This document shows positions 21,086 through 34,700 of a stretch of DNA of 64,000 bases, piece after piece. Position numbers and translations under genes: made by a program. A model generated the notes under the pieces. It made no database searches, was not told the DNA's origin, and worked only from the letters and a program-made list of their open reading frames with translations. The DNA is taken from the NCBI GenBank assembly GCA_964017185.1, contig OZ024871.1:62485226-62549225 (forward strand). The letters run 5' to 3'. Origin of the DNA: Rugalucina vietnamica. Its lineage: Eukaryota > Mollusca > Bivalvia > Lucinida > Lucinidae. The stretch's first letter is position 1. The number at the start of each line of letters is the position of its first letter.

Positions 21086-23225
21086 AAAGCCTTAAACAGC
21101 TAGCTACTAATTCTGGTGATTGACTGTCGATACACACGGTCGACGGCAGATTTGTGCACGAAATGCACGATCGAGTATATGACCGACACTTTCCACATTA
21201 TTATTACTATACTAACCCAAAGTCCCAACGCAACATAAAACAGGACTGATTTTGATAGAAATAAGTTTCGCTAAGCTGTGTTCTGATTGGTCAAAGTGTT
21301 CTGATTCCCATGCACGCATTAGTGACCATGACCTTGCATTTTACAATTCTGTGACGCCTACCCGTTCTGGTAAAAGCTGCATGAGGAAATGTCGCCCCAA
21401 TTTCTGACAGGATAAATCTGAACTCAAACAGATTGGCACTTTTATGTTTCTCTCATGAAAGTCTATTCAATGCAAATTCAAAATGCAAGGAAATCGCTAG
21501 AACAATGGTTTCATTCATTTTAAAGACAAAGTGTAAATTTATGCTGCGTAGAAAATTTATGTGTACAAGCACATTTCCAAAAACTGAACTGATTTAGGTG
21601 TTAAACTTATTCCTCGATTTTTTGTGTGATCTATCAGTCAGTTGCACATAAGGATCGGCGATCCTCAAAATTTTAAATCAAACATGCAACGGATAACAAC
21701 ACTTATGTGTTTGGATGTTTCACAAACATCAAATGTTCGAAGTTACCGAAGTTTCTTTTTACAACCAGCAAATTCCAATGCATTTTGTTTCTTACAGACA
21801 TACTAACTGATTCGAGGTGCCTAAACGACAGGCAATTTAAAAAAAATAAGTTTCATGCGATGCTTAGATAACACAGCATTTTTTTTTTTTTAAATATTCC
21901 GCGAAAGTTCGGACGGGATGAGTTAAATTGACTAACAATCACTGTTGCGTTGGCTCTTTGGGCTAGTATATTTGATTCACAACCATAACATAGAAACTAA
22001 ACAACATTATTTACAGTGGATACCTATACAAAAATAAGCTATAACATACATATAACATTCAAAATAATGTCTTTCCTATAAAAAAAACTATACCTATAAG
22101 TATATACAATAAACAATTATGATTGATGAAAAAAGTCTTGGATACCCTGGTTCTCTAACAAAAAGAGTCTCTTTGTTTTACTCGATATTGATAAAGCATG
22201 CAAAAGTTGTCACTTTGTATGCCTACTATTTACACCAATTATTATAATGTCCACCGGTTTCTTCTATTAGTGGTTTATGCTACACCAATTCTAATAAAAT
22301 TTGTATTTTCTACACATCTGTTTCTACATTCAACTTTACGACTGAGACTTCAGCCTGTTGTGTCTTCTCAGCATTTCTTATACAATACTAGTTACTCTAT
22401 GCAGAATTTGTCCCCTGATTGTATTATGTACATGTATCATTTATTGAATACCTTATAGCTGCATGTCATACACAATGTATATAAAGTATGACAAAAGGCG
22501 GGAATGTTCAAAACGATGGTTTTCTGAAAACATGAGCAAATAGACATTATATACAATAAATAATGGGTAACATCGTTATCAGCTCCAAATTTATCCTCTT
22601 TAAGAGTTATCATAAAATATTATAAAACAGTTAACCTAATAAATAAGACAACATTTGCTGCAGGTCAATTGTCTAGCTTGATGAACTGATATAAATTAAA
22701 AGCTGTTAACTCAAAGACTACAAAACGTATACAGTAACTGCTGCCTTTAGTTTCAATGAGTTTCATGAAATCCTTCAGTGAATAGCAATATTTGTTGATT
22801 GTTTTACAGGATATCAATTTTATTATGAAAAGTTCTGTTTTTATGATAGGTATATTTCTAGAGAAAACATTGCAATTACATGCATAGTTACTAACAATTG
22901 CAATCACATGCGTAGTTACTAACAATCGACGGATACCATCTTAAAAGTTGACTGGTTCTTCTACATCGTTAAAAAATTATTCTTACACATGCAAATATTG
23001 TTTTATCTATTTTAATGCCATACAAATACTATCAATAAACTAAAGCAAGCATAAATGCACTTTCTTGACAATAAATAAATTCCATGTATTGTCAGATACA
23101 GGTAGATAGGTCATGGTGGGGGCAGCTTATTTTACTGGGCAGCTTATTTTGCTTTAGTGTTCTTTTTTCTGGTAGCTGTGTGAAATGTATTTTTTTTTTT
23201 AATTTACATGTTTAATTATTTTTCG
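21086..23225. other. intergenic, no gene recognised
   Basis: AT-rich. Contains a 30 bp tandem pair (GCAAT(T/C)ACATGC(A/G)TAGTTAC) at 22868-22925. The 86-codon plus and minus ORFs here have no protein-like features. Confidence 0.4.
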
Positions 23226-23287
23226 GTTTGCATTGTGAAGCCCGACTTTAGCAAACTCAAAAGACGGGCTTCACATTGCAAACCGAG
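23226..23287. repeat. hairpin, 21 bp arms
   Basis: CGGTTTGCATTGTGAAGCCCG and its complement (one mismatch) flank a ~20 nt loop. Confidence 0.8.
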
Positions 23288-23424
23288 TGCTTCTGGAAAT
23301 CTAACCTGAAATTGTAAACGAAGAATACATCAGACATATTTCAGGCACGATTCAGCCCTTGGCAAAAGCAAGAACAGGCATGATCATACCACGCACTGCC
23401 TCGTATACATACAAACCGCCCATT

Positions 23425-23715
23425 GGGGCCTAAAGAAATAAATGGGCTGCATGTGCCTCCAGGCAAAGCTTATACGCTACTGAATGGCCATCTGAGTACT
23501 GGTGAACCGCCCAGGTCTGAGCTTGCACAGGAAACGTGGTTGAAGTCAAATTCATGCTTGTAAGCCTTATTGGCTTACTTGGGTGGTTATTGTTGCATCA
23601 TGTTTTGGGTGTCCTGACATTCTAATTTTGGGTTAACGTCCCATAAAATGGAGGCATTGTCCCTACATGACCATAACTGTTGAACGGAGACGTTAAGCAT
23701 CAATTAAAACAAACG
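23425..23715 (+). mobile_element. SINE-like repeat
   Basis: Uninterrupted relative of 10285-10795. It ends in GACGTTAAGCATCAATTAAA and a short A-rich tail, the same kind of tail as the tRNA-derived SINE nearby. The head is not clearly tRNA-like. It lies just past the stop of the CAP-domain gene and could be within its 3' UTR. Confidence 0.55.
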
Positions 23716-23786
23716 AACCAAAATAATTAGAAACAAACTAATTTAACACCGGAAGTAAAATAAGTTGCAACCCCTGCGTCAGTTAA

Positions 23787-23876
23787 TTAGGCGTCGTTAT
23801 ATATACATGTCAATTGTCTTCTTGATCCACAATGCAACGCTGCACAGGCCATCTGGGTTAGGTCTGGGGTGGTTAT
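23787..23876 (-). CDS. CAP gene exon 11: CAP2 end and stop
   Basis: 90 nt; acceptor TTGTTTTCAG, ends TAA. Encodes ITTPDLTQMACAALHCGS, then TCIYNDA. TQM..C..LHC corresponds to the T-Q-V-V-W...VGC block and CIYND to CNY. A candidate minus-strand AATAAA lies far downstream at 22819-22824. Confidence 0.8.
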   Translation of the reverse strand: MTTPDLTQMACAALHCGSRRQLTCIYNDA

Positions 23877-26800
23877 CTGAAAACAAATACATACATGTAA
23901 ATAAGGTAAAATAAAGTCCTCACGTTTGTGAATGTATTATCACAATATTCAAACGGTTTCTGGAATTTTTCCAACAGTCTTTTGCATGCATATTATGTAT
24001 AAATGACGTAAAACATGTACTACAAGCACGTTCAATACATTGAAAAACACACACCAGTATATGAATCTGCAACATCTAATACTTACGATTGTATTGTGAT
24101 TACATCTACTTTTATCATAAGGTGTTCTACACCCATAACGTAGGTTTCTTCTGACGTCATTACCCTCTGCTCCCCAGTTGTACACAACGTTGTATATGTC
24201 CTGGCCCTGTGAAGTGAACATATAATACCGGAATCAGTCTACAGGTGTTTGCGTCATTTTATTTGGGATGTTGATAACAAAATGAACATCTAATCGGTTC
24301 AATGACTGAGTTCAAACTGCCGATTTAATCATTTACAAGATGCATCAATTTTGATGTGATAGTACCTTTTGTTTTCAAGATCCTACTATCACAAAAACGT
24401 CTATATCCTGAAAGGTCTTTTGGTAAGGTCTTTTGGAAACTAGTTTTATGCCAGAAGGAATAACTTACCGCCTCAGCTTTTCCAAAGTTTGTATAGGCTG
24501 TTATAGGACCGGGATATTCAATGTCACACCGGATAACGTACTTGGCCCATCGCTCAAGACGACTGTTCCATGCCTTGAAAATACAAAAAAATGAGTAATT
24601 AAATGACTTTTGACAAACATCATGCCTACAAACAGTTTACCAATTATTTTTCGAAGGTAAGCTACTTGAAGTTTCCTGAATCTGAATAGTTTACTGGTGA
24701 CACGCCAAATGACATTATTTCACCAGGGGTTCGGATGGGGGAGAAATTAGTCCCTAGATCGCACGAGTGAAGCGCATCTGGCATGGGTCAGGGAGGTCAT
24801 TCCAGTCCCTGATAGTCTGGGGAAAGAAACTACATTTATAGGCCTCTATACTAGCAGATGGAAGCTGAAATGCCTTGCAGTGACTATTTCTACAATGCCT
24901 AGTCTTGGGGATAAGGTCATCTATAGGTATTCTGGCTTTACCCTTCAGACCTTTGTATAGCAATATGTCGATCATACGTCCTCCTTTTCTTGAGAAATTC
25001 CCATCTGAGTTGTTCAGGAATGCCAGTCAAACTTCCTTCTTCGAAAGTATAATTCCTAGTGTTACAAATCTAGCAGCACGATTCTGTACCTTCTCCAATT
25101 CTTCATGGAGGCCTTAAGTATGAGGATCCCAAACTGAACTTCCATATTCCAGGACTGGGTGCACCACCAGGACTGGGTGCACTAGTCCTTTATAAGCTGC
25201 TTCTTTAACATCTTGGGGGCAAGAAAATAAGTTTCTCCCCAAAAATCTAAGTGTTCTGTTGGCTTTAGTACAGATATTGGTGATATATGGGTATTCTACT
25301 TCAAGTCATTTGCAATTGTTACACCTATATATTTAATACTATCAACAATTTCCAATAATGTACCCTGGAGGGTGTACGAGGCCTCAATTTTATTTGTCAG
25401 CTGCATCATGTTGCATTTGACAGGTTGAAATCTCATGCCCAATTTTTCGGGCCCAGCTCCCTAAAAGGTCAATGTCTTTCTGAAGTTTCAATGTATCTTC
25501 TCCTGTTCTTATTTCACGCTAACAAACACAGTCATCAGCAAAAAGCCTGATTTGTGAGTCAATGCCAACGGGTATGTCCTTTTAAATTTAAACCGTGTAT
25601 TTTTTATATAAATGCTTGTAAATGAATATAACGTTTGAACTAAAACCTACCAGTGCTCTAGCCCCGACTTCCTGTCGTAAGAGATTGTGGGCGGAGATTA
25701 TGAAGAACTGTTCTTCTCCTGTTAATTCACCTGTAATAAACAGTTATATAATTGTACTGGAACTTGGATGGCAGAATGATGATATGTGTAACTGCAACTT
25801 TTCCGAGTGAACGTTAAAATTAACTAAAATCTTACATATTATTTACCGGTAGCGTTTTAATGTAATATCAGAAGATATGGAATATACATGTACCACAATC
25901 ATAAACCAAGTACATGTACGAGTTATATTAATTTGGTTGCTTTTCAGGGATCTCATTTTTTACATTGTCACTTTATCGCAGAACACTCTATTGGATTTTA
26001 TATGTAGCTGAATCTTCTAATTAATGCGAAAATGTTGATTGAATTCAAAACGCTATCCGTGTGTAAAATTTGGTTTAAATGCGATAACATCTGCACTTCA
26101 CAAATATATCTGGTGATGATTTTCTTGCTTACTCTGCATTTTCATTTATGCTTTTACATTTACGCAACACTTCATTGTACTTCGCTGGTCCTCATTGTAA
26201 CTGTTCGCACAACCACATTTCGATTGATTGATGACAAAACGTGTGATTGTTTTCACTCGTTCGAAGCTGGACCTAAATGTTTCGTATGATCTTTCGTGCG
26301 AGGCCATTTAAATCTTCCAAACTCTTATTCTTGAATTTGCATCATAGCTACTTCTTTTTAAAGGATTTCAGTGTTTTATTTTCTAGAAGCAGAAGTAGCT
26401 ATTATCAATATGTAGCAGATCAAAGTTTATACGCATTACCAATTGGAAAATCAACTTAGACGTAGATCACGAATAGATGTCCCAACACCAATATCTGGAG
26501 CAGAATCATCGAATTTCAAGACCATTTGACAAATTTTATTTGATATATAAGGACACACTCCCACCTTGATATAGTTTTAGATCGTTAGGATGGTACCCTG
26601 CACTGGAGAGCACGCCCACCTGTATGATAATTAGATGGTGAACCGTTAAACATTAACAAGAAGACTATACTTAAAAAACTATCAGATATAATATACTGAA
26701 ACGTTGTATCAACCTTCTCCTCTGGTCAAAGACTGAGCTCTTCTTAAAGCTAGCTGGCGCTCTGACCGTAAACGCCGTCTTGCTTCCCTTAATCGTCGTT

Positions 26801-29800
26801 CTTCTTCTAGTCGACGTGCTTCCTCATTCCTCCGACGTTCTGCTTCATAGCGTTCCCTGATACGCCGCTGACGCTCTCGCAGGTAACGTTCGTATTCTAA
26901 TCGCCGTAAATATCTGACGTCGTAATACCGTGAATCCACCTGCCGTTTTTCTTGGAACGAGGGGATTAATGTTAGTACAATTACAACATGTGCATTAAAT
27001 GCAACATACAGTTACAACATTTCAACTAAAAGTACATTGATGACAGAATTTAGTCAACTGAATACCCATGTTATCAGACATATAAAGAAAGGAAACTGCA
27101 TTTTTCTCCTAGTGAAGCAGCTAAAATGCTTATTGTTAGCGGCAAAGACAAAATTAAGTCAAAATAAGTTCAAAATATTAATCAAATATTTTCAGTCGTT
27201 AGAGTTAAAACTCAAAGACTCAAATCAAACATATAACACCTACTTCTACCGCTAGCATTCTCAGTTTTGTTGGTTACTGAGAACGTCACATCCTTATCAG
27301 GACCTTCAGCTATAGTAATAGGTGTGTCTACTAGTTCAGCCTGTTTTCGACGTGGATGTTTACGTTGACGCCGTCTCTCTAATCTTGCTATACGTTTAAT
27401 GTCTTGAGATTCTTCCCTCCCTGTAGAGTTGTCAGAAAACTTGTAAAATACATTTTGGTTAAGGAACTGTTTTCATCCGTATATTTTTTTAAAAAATGCC
27501 GACATCAAAGTAACTGTTCGTAAACTTACATTTGAAAATAACAATTGAGTAAGTTCGTTCCCAATTTTAAATTGGTTTTTATGATATCAGTTCTTGCTCA
27601 TTGCTTGGCTTTACTTATAAATGTTATCCATCTATCAAATGCGCGTTGCTTTATTACCTGGAAAAGGTATCACCCTGTTATTTGGAGTATATATGATTGT
27701 TGGACTATTGCTGTCTGTCAGAGGCCCGACATAACTATCTGGATTCCCTCTGTGTTCACTGTAAAAATTGCTTCTACCAGACTCTTGTCTATTTTCGGAT
27801 TGTCTGTTTGAAGATCTGCAATAGTCAGAAATCACACAAAAGTCAGTTGATATATATGACAATTACTCATACCAAAGTGGATATAATGGACTTATAGGCA
27901 ACGGCCAAAAATGTTTTAAAACCAAACTGTTTCAGTTAGCCAATTTGACTTAACTGGGCTATTATTTTCAGTGCCTTAGCACTAGTGATTATTATAGGGC
28001 GGGCGCTGAGATGCAAGCTCATATTTTGGTGATTTGGGGGATGTGAGCAAAATACTTTCAGTGAGATCAGGTAGAACAATGGGGAGACCATGGCATTATT
28101 TCAAAAGCAACAGGGGACAGAGACCCCAATTAAGGTTCTCGTAAAAATCGGTTTTTATCTGCGAGAATCTAAAACCTTAATAATGCATCCTACCTGTCTG
28201 GCATAACTGTGTCACGTGATCCTGATTTGCTAGAAATCTGTAGAGCTGGTGCCCCTAGACTTGGCAACGGGCGAGTATCAGTGGACGATGTACCGAATCG
28301 AGCTGCATAGAAATAAACATATTCTTTGATTTTGTTGTATTATACTCAACAAATAAAGTTAAGGAAAATGTGGTCAAGTGTTTATTGCAATAAATCAAGT
28401 AAACAGTTAGAAATTCAAAGTTTAGTATGTTATAAAGTGTCTTTTTATCTTTCCAATGAGGCCTCATTTGAACGTGTAGCATTGGCAGAGGCTGGGAAAA
28501 ACAATGTCAAAGTTGACTAGTCGTCAATCCAGTTTTCACAAAATTGCAATATTGTTTGGTTTGAGTAAAAAGTGCTAATGTAGACTCTTGCCTTAAAAGC
28601 ATAGACTTTGGAGAAAAGTTTTCTCATGACAACAGATCAGCGAACAAGACAAGATGTTGAGGCATGTCATACTGCTTTTCTTTCATCAGCATCTTTTCCT
28701 AGATGGCAATATCAGGCTGCAAAGCACGATAGCCAACCGACAATTTTTTCATCTGACCAACAATATGCCAAATTTGGTGCTGAGAAATCAGCCTCTTTTA
28801 CGCATGAAGCACCACAGCAAGAGCCTGGAGAGTTTTTGGTGCCAGTATTCCACTCCAGACCACACATCAGGCTGTCCCAGAATGTGTATCACTTGTTCAG
28901 CGGGAGGCATGTCTGGTGAGTGGGTTGCCTAGTCCTTAACCACAACGTTGTTCCGACGTCGGTTATCTTGGGTGATACTGGGGCAATTTCATCTGACATT
29001 GTCCTCCTGGTACCATCAATGGTACTGGTGCTGTAAATGCTATACAACAGGTCTGCTCACCTCAGTGTGTGCACTGTACAGCTGTTCATGAGAAAATGTG
29101 TCTATGCAGACATGGTTATTGTGTGAAAAAGCTCCAGTGACAATTGATACACAAATCGAACAAAATGGCGATTTTGTGAAACATGGAGGGGCGACCAGTC
29201 AGCTTTGACATTGATTTTTAAAGATTCTGTAAGTGTCATCATCTCAAATAAGCCCTCATTCGGAAGATAAAAAGACACTTCATAATAATATGGAGTTCAC
29301 ATTTCATGAAATATATCAGTTCTTGTGTTACAGGCGCTCAAACACATTTTCCTTAACTTTTTTTGTTGAGTATATATAGTGTCAGCTGTCGAGATGTTGC
29401 TTCCAAGTTAGGATGCCGTGACAGCCGAAATATATACTGAGCGTATATATTTAGAAATCAAGCATTACAAAACAGGAGTCATCAGCCTGTGAAATCTCAA
29501 AAGGCCCCACCTGGTATTGTGCTCAGCCTGATGAAAGAGCCCGCAGTAATTGCTTTGAATTCACTGAGCGGACACATGAACCTTCTGATTTCAACAGTCT
29601 ATGATATTGATTAGCTGTACATTTACCATGATTCCGTAGCATTTCCTATGAATGAAAGCTAAAGATAATCATTGCTGTGACTGATATGTTCATATGTTTA
29701 ATGATAATCAAATTTTTGTCTTCGAAATGTTTCGGTCAGGTGGGCAACGGAGAGCCAGTTGATATGAAGTACCTGAACATAAATAGTCCACGCATCTGGT

Positions 29801-31760
29801 ACCAGAGGGACACGCATCACATCTCTTCTGAGGGATAAACACTTCATTACCAACTATATTTACCCTGGAATAAATTTAAGTTTAATAGTTGATTTGAGTG
29901 TTACATATCAAACATATACAGTATGTACAGATTTACAACAATGAACATGCAACAAATATTTGATATCTGGTCTATAATATAGACTTAAGAGACACTTTGA
30001 TTTTACAATTTTTAAAAACAGAATATCACAGATTTACAAAATGTACATCAAGTAAAACGTAACCTGCATTAGTCTAAATGAAAAAAGCAATACAAAATGG
30101 TCTTCAAACATCTAAAAGTTTATCAGTCCTAAGATAATCTATTAAACAAGTCAGTCATAATTGTCTTAAAATGTTCTCGGCCAGAGATATGACCAGCATT
30201 TAATGCTTTGTGTACTTTGTCACTGTGATTGAGTTCAAACAAGGCCAGTCAAAAAGTTTGTATATATGATACCTTTCCAAAGAGTCTAAAATGAATTCGG
30301 AGTCTATCTGGTGCACCTCAATCAGGAGTACAAAACAGACTAGTAGATGAGTTCTCCCTTATACAATGAATTACAATGAATTATAAAACATACTTGGGGT
30401 TTGGATTTCTCTTTTATACCTCACAGTGGAGTATAAAAACATTTTCTTGTACCTTACAATGAAGTGTAAAACAGACAAGAAGTTTGGAGTTCTCTTTTGA
30501 CTTTACAATGGAATATATTCTGTAAAACAGACTTGGGTCATCTGTTTCACCTTACAATGGAATACAAAACATACTATCAGCTTGGAGTTCTCTGGGAGTT
30601 TTGAATTATCTCTTACACTTTACCGTATAAAACCATCAGTTTGGATGTCTTTCGTGCACCACACAAAGGAGTCTGCAAAGCAGACTAGGAGTTTAGTGTC
30701 CTCTCTTGCATTTTACAATAGAGTATACCCTGTGAAACTTACTATCAATTTTACAGTAGAGTATAAAATAGTCAAGGGTTGTTTGGAATTCTCTATTGCA
30801 TCTCACACGATCATTGTTTGGGTTTCTCTTGCACCTTACAAAGAAGTACATAACAGAATTGGGGTCTGGCATTCTCTCCCACACTTTACAATGGAGTATA
30901 AACAATCACTTTGTGATGCTCTGTAACACCTTACAATGGAGTATAAACAATCACTTTGTGATTCTCTGTTGCACCTTACAATGGAGTATAAACAATCACT
31001 TTGTGATTCTCTGTTGCACCTTACAATGGAGTATAAACAATCACTTTGGGATTCTCTGTTGCACCTCACAATGGAGTATAAACAATCACTTTGGGATTCT
31101 CTGTTGCACCTTACAATGGAGTATAAACAATCACTTTGGGATTCTCTGTTGCACCTTACAATGGAGTACAAAACATGATAAGAGTTAAGCGAACTGTGGA
31201 GTATGAAACAGGCTAGGACTGGCATTCTCTCTTGCACATTACAATGGAATGCAAATCGATCAGGTTGATGTTCTGTTTTGCACCTTACAAAATGGGGTAC
31301 AGATGGGGTACAAAACATAACAGGAGTAAGGGGTTGCTCTAGCACTTTACAGACTAGAAGTTTATAATTCTCTTTGATGATCAGACCACACAAAACCAGA
31401 ATGTTTGAATAGGTTAGCCTTTGTGTTCCTTACAACGTAATTTAAAACAGATGATAAACAATCTTTGTATGCCTTACCATGGAGTATAAAAGCAGACTAG
31501 AAGTTTTGCGTTCTTCTGTATCTCTTCTGGTTCCCTGAGTTGTAATCTAGGGCACGTGACTAGCGCGCACCCTACTTCCTGTACGTCTGCTGCTATAAGC
31601 TGAAACAACAAATTTATTCACTTTTTATCAACCAGTTTTATTTGTTGATCATAAATGTAATACAGCTTTGCTTTTGGTGAGGTGTTGATTTTTTTCTTCT
31701 ATTATTCATTTTCTCTTACTTATCATATTCTTGACATTTTTACTTATCCGCAAAAGAAAC

Positions 31761-31795
<35 letters not shown>

Positions 31796-34700
31796 AAACC
31801 CATTTTCTTGAAAAGGATCATTTTGGTAGAGTTTTAAGTGATATGGCTAATGAGTAATAATTACAGTAAGTAACAATCGACCAAAATTAGAGTTTTCTGG
31901 TATGTTTCATAATGACGTTGCAATGCCGTTTGTGTACGAGCTAGTGTATTACAAAATTGCATCTAAAACATTCATGATTAATGCGATTTGAAATCAAATG
32001 ACATGAAGTAGTTGCCGAGTGTCTTAACTAAAGAAATCGTGAAAGTGGTCGCGTTTATCTGTTGACGTCAGCATAATGTTTTCAAATCGTCATTATTGTT
32101 CACTACAGACACATTATGGTCTTTCATATCGCGATTCTTTAGATGTCAGTTCAGTGTGTCAACAGATATCTTATGCCTTTAAAAGATTTCGGGTATGTCT
32201 ATTCACTTCATAGAAAACGGCAATTTACGTCGAAAATAAAGACGTCCCGCACAAGAAATAAGCATTGAAGGAGGCATTCATTTTTCTGATTTGATTTTGT
32301 CTTTCCCATCACTTTGGAATACCGGTGTCAGTTTGGAATTTTTTGCAAGATAATGAAGGATATCATAACCCTTTGGCTAAGGAAAACGGGGGTAACTAAA
32401 ACGTTTCGCGGTAACGCAACAAGCGTAAGTCTAAACGTCATGATTTTCAAATTGTGTGATAAAGAATTAACGGGAATATCGAAAATTATATCATTAAAAT
32501 AAGTTTTGATGTTAAAGAAAGATAAAAACAAGTGAAATATTTTTTCGCGTTTCTTTTGCGAATAAGTATATTTGAGACGAATGACTAAAATGAATACAGA
32601 CGTCAAAACAGCATGGATGATAAAAAAAGATGCAAAAAGGCCCGTTTACAACTTCGAAAACATTTTCCGTTGTAAGCCCCCTTACTCCCGATCAGTACAT
32701 GTAATTAACAAATGCACATATCACACAGTCATCTGTAGTTTGCAACGGCACCCCTACGGTGTCTTACCGTGCGAACATAAATGATGGTCATTCATCTCTC
32801 AGTCATGAGAATAACCATCGTTATTTCTTGAATATTTGACATTCATGTGTGTTGGTGAGTTCTTTGATGGCTGACTCGGCCAATTCTAGCTCTGAACTGT
32901 CGGTTGATAGTAGTGCAAGTCAATGTCAAGGAATCTGCTGGTTTTGTTCTGTGTGCTTTCCTTCAGCTTCACAGAATCTCTTTTCTTCGTAGTGAGCTGC
33001 TCCTTTGTTGACGAGACCTCGCCACTTTGATCGCTCCTGTGCAGTCTGTTTCCCAGACCCTAGTGGTATGTCGAAATCCTTCAGTGAGGCTTTGTCCACG
33101 TCTCACATGCATACAAGAGGGTTGGCAGTACCATGGCCTTGTAGACTTTCAGCTTGGTGTCAAGCTTGATTTCAGTTCTCTCCCAGACATTTGCACGGCG
33201 TCTTCCGAAAGCCACACTGGAATTTGCAATTCTGGCAGTGACCACATCATCAATGTGCACTGCTCTGGAGAGGGTATTTCCCGCATAAGTGAATTTATAA
33301 GCAACTTTCGGTGTTTGTCCATTCACAGCGGCAGATGGTTTATTGTACGATTTTCCAGGTGCTGGTTGGTGTACTACCTCTGTCTTTTTTGTTCTGATTG
33401 TAAGATCACAGCTATCACATGATTGTGAAACTTGATCCATGGCCAAGTATTTTTGACTCGGCGGTGGCATTCTTAACCATATCATATGCATAAAGGAGCT
33501 CATCTAGCACATTAGCTTGTACCTTGGATTTGGCTTACAACCTTCTAAGGTTGAATAAATTGCTTTCAAAGCCACTGTCACGATAAGCATCCATGATCAG
33601 GGCAGAAAACATCATGCTGAAGAGTGTTGGAGCCATACCACAGACCTGTTTGACTCCATTCTTCACATCAAAGGGTTCAGAGAACTCTCCATCGTTTTGC
33701 ACACGTGCCTGTATGCAATCATGAAATTGCCGCATCTTTGCAATGAATCTGAGTGGACAGCCAAACTTGGCCATGATTTTTCAGAGTCCACCACGACTTA
33801 CTGTGTCAAAAGCTTTGGCGAGGTCGACAAACGTCATGTATAGATCTACATTCTGCTGAGGCTGTCTTGCTTTGAAGTTCATGGCTATTGTCCCTCTGTC
33901 TTTTCTGAATCCAGATTGACTTTCTGGAATAATTCCCATTTTCAAGATGAACTTTTGACAGTATCTTCCTAGCAATTGATAGGAGAGACATGCCTCTGTG
34001 GTTGTTACAGGCATTTCCTTTCCGCATGTATAGGTGGATTATGGATGCATCCTTAAATTTCTATGGGACAGCCTCCTTCCCCCACATAGAGTGAAACAAC
34101 TATGTCAGTTTCTCTAACATGGGTAGCCCCATGCCTTATAGACATCGGCAGGAATTGCATATGCACCTGGAGCTTTGCCAGATGAAAGTTGTTGAACTGC
34201 TTTTCTTGTTTCCATGACGGTTGAAAATTCATATAACAGAACAATGCAATCTATCTGTGGAAGTCTGTCGATTGCATCCCCATTAACCATGATCGATTGG
34301 GCACACTATTGAAGTGTTCTGTCCACCTTTCCAATTAAAATAATTGTTAGATCCTTTGGAAGCAGTAAAACATTGAAAGCGAGAAGATGGGCCATATTGT
34401 ACAATTTCGGGTAATGAACCTTCGTCAGTGACCCTTTACAAAACTGGCAGCGAAAGCCAGACATTTTTGCTGCAATATCAAAAATTTACATCGGTGTAGT
34501 CTAAATCAAAGACTTGTATTCCCAAAGGGGCCAAATAATCGAACTACTGTTAAGAAGATGATTATTAATGTACAATATATTTGAAACACTCCAAATATAT
34601 TCACTGATCCCAAAGGATCAAAAGAAAAATATAAACTGCACTATGGATGATGTACGGGGAGACTTTTTAGGGTCGTCACACGGCACAACACCAGCTGCAG

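Noticed and set aside
27240-27243. Alternative donor GTGTTA for CAP exon 6
   Set aside because: It would need an internal acceptor in exon 7 with no pyrimidine tract; the GTAGGT donor fits the phase and the better acceptor.
28608-28932. 103-codon plus-strand ORF
   Set aside because: No domain, no splice signals of note, and it is antisense within a CAP-gene intron; likely an old repeat.
30886-31170. CRISPR-like regular array
   Set aside because: The whole 45 bp unit repeats with no unique spacers, and the genome is eukaryotic.
30836-31393. 185-codon minus-strand ORF with a 15-residue repeat
   Set aside because: It is the frame of a 45 bp minisatellite; other frames are open too, and the region is intronic to the CAP gene.
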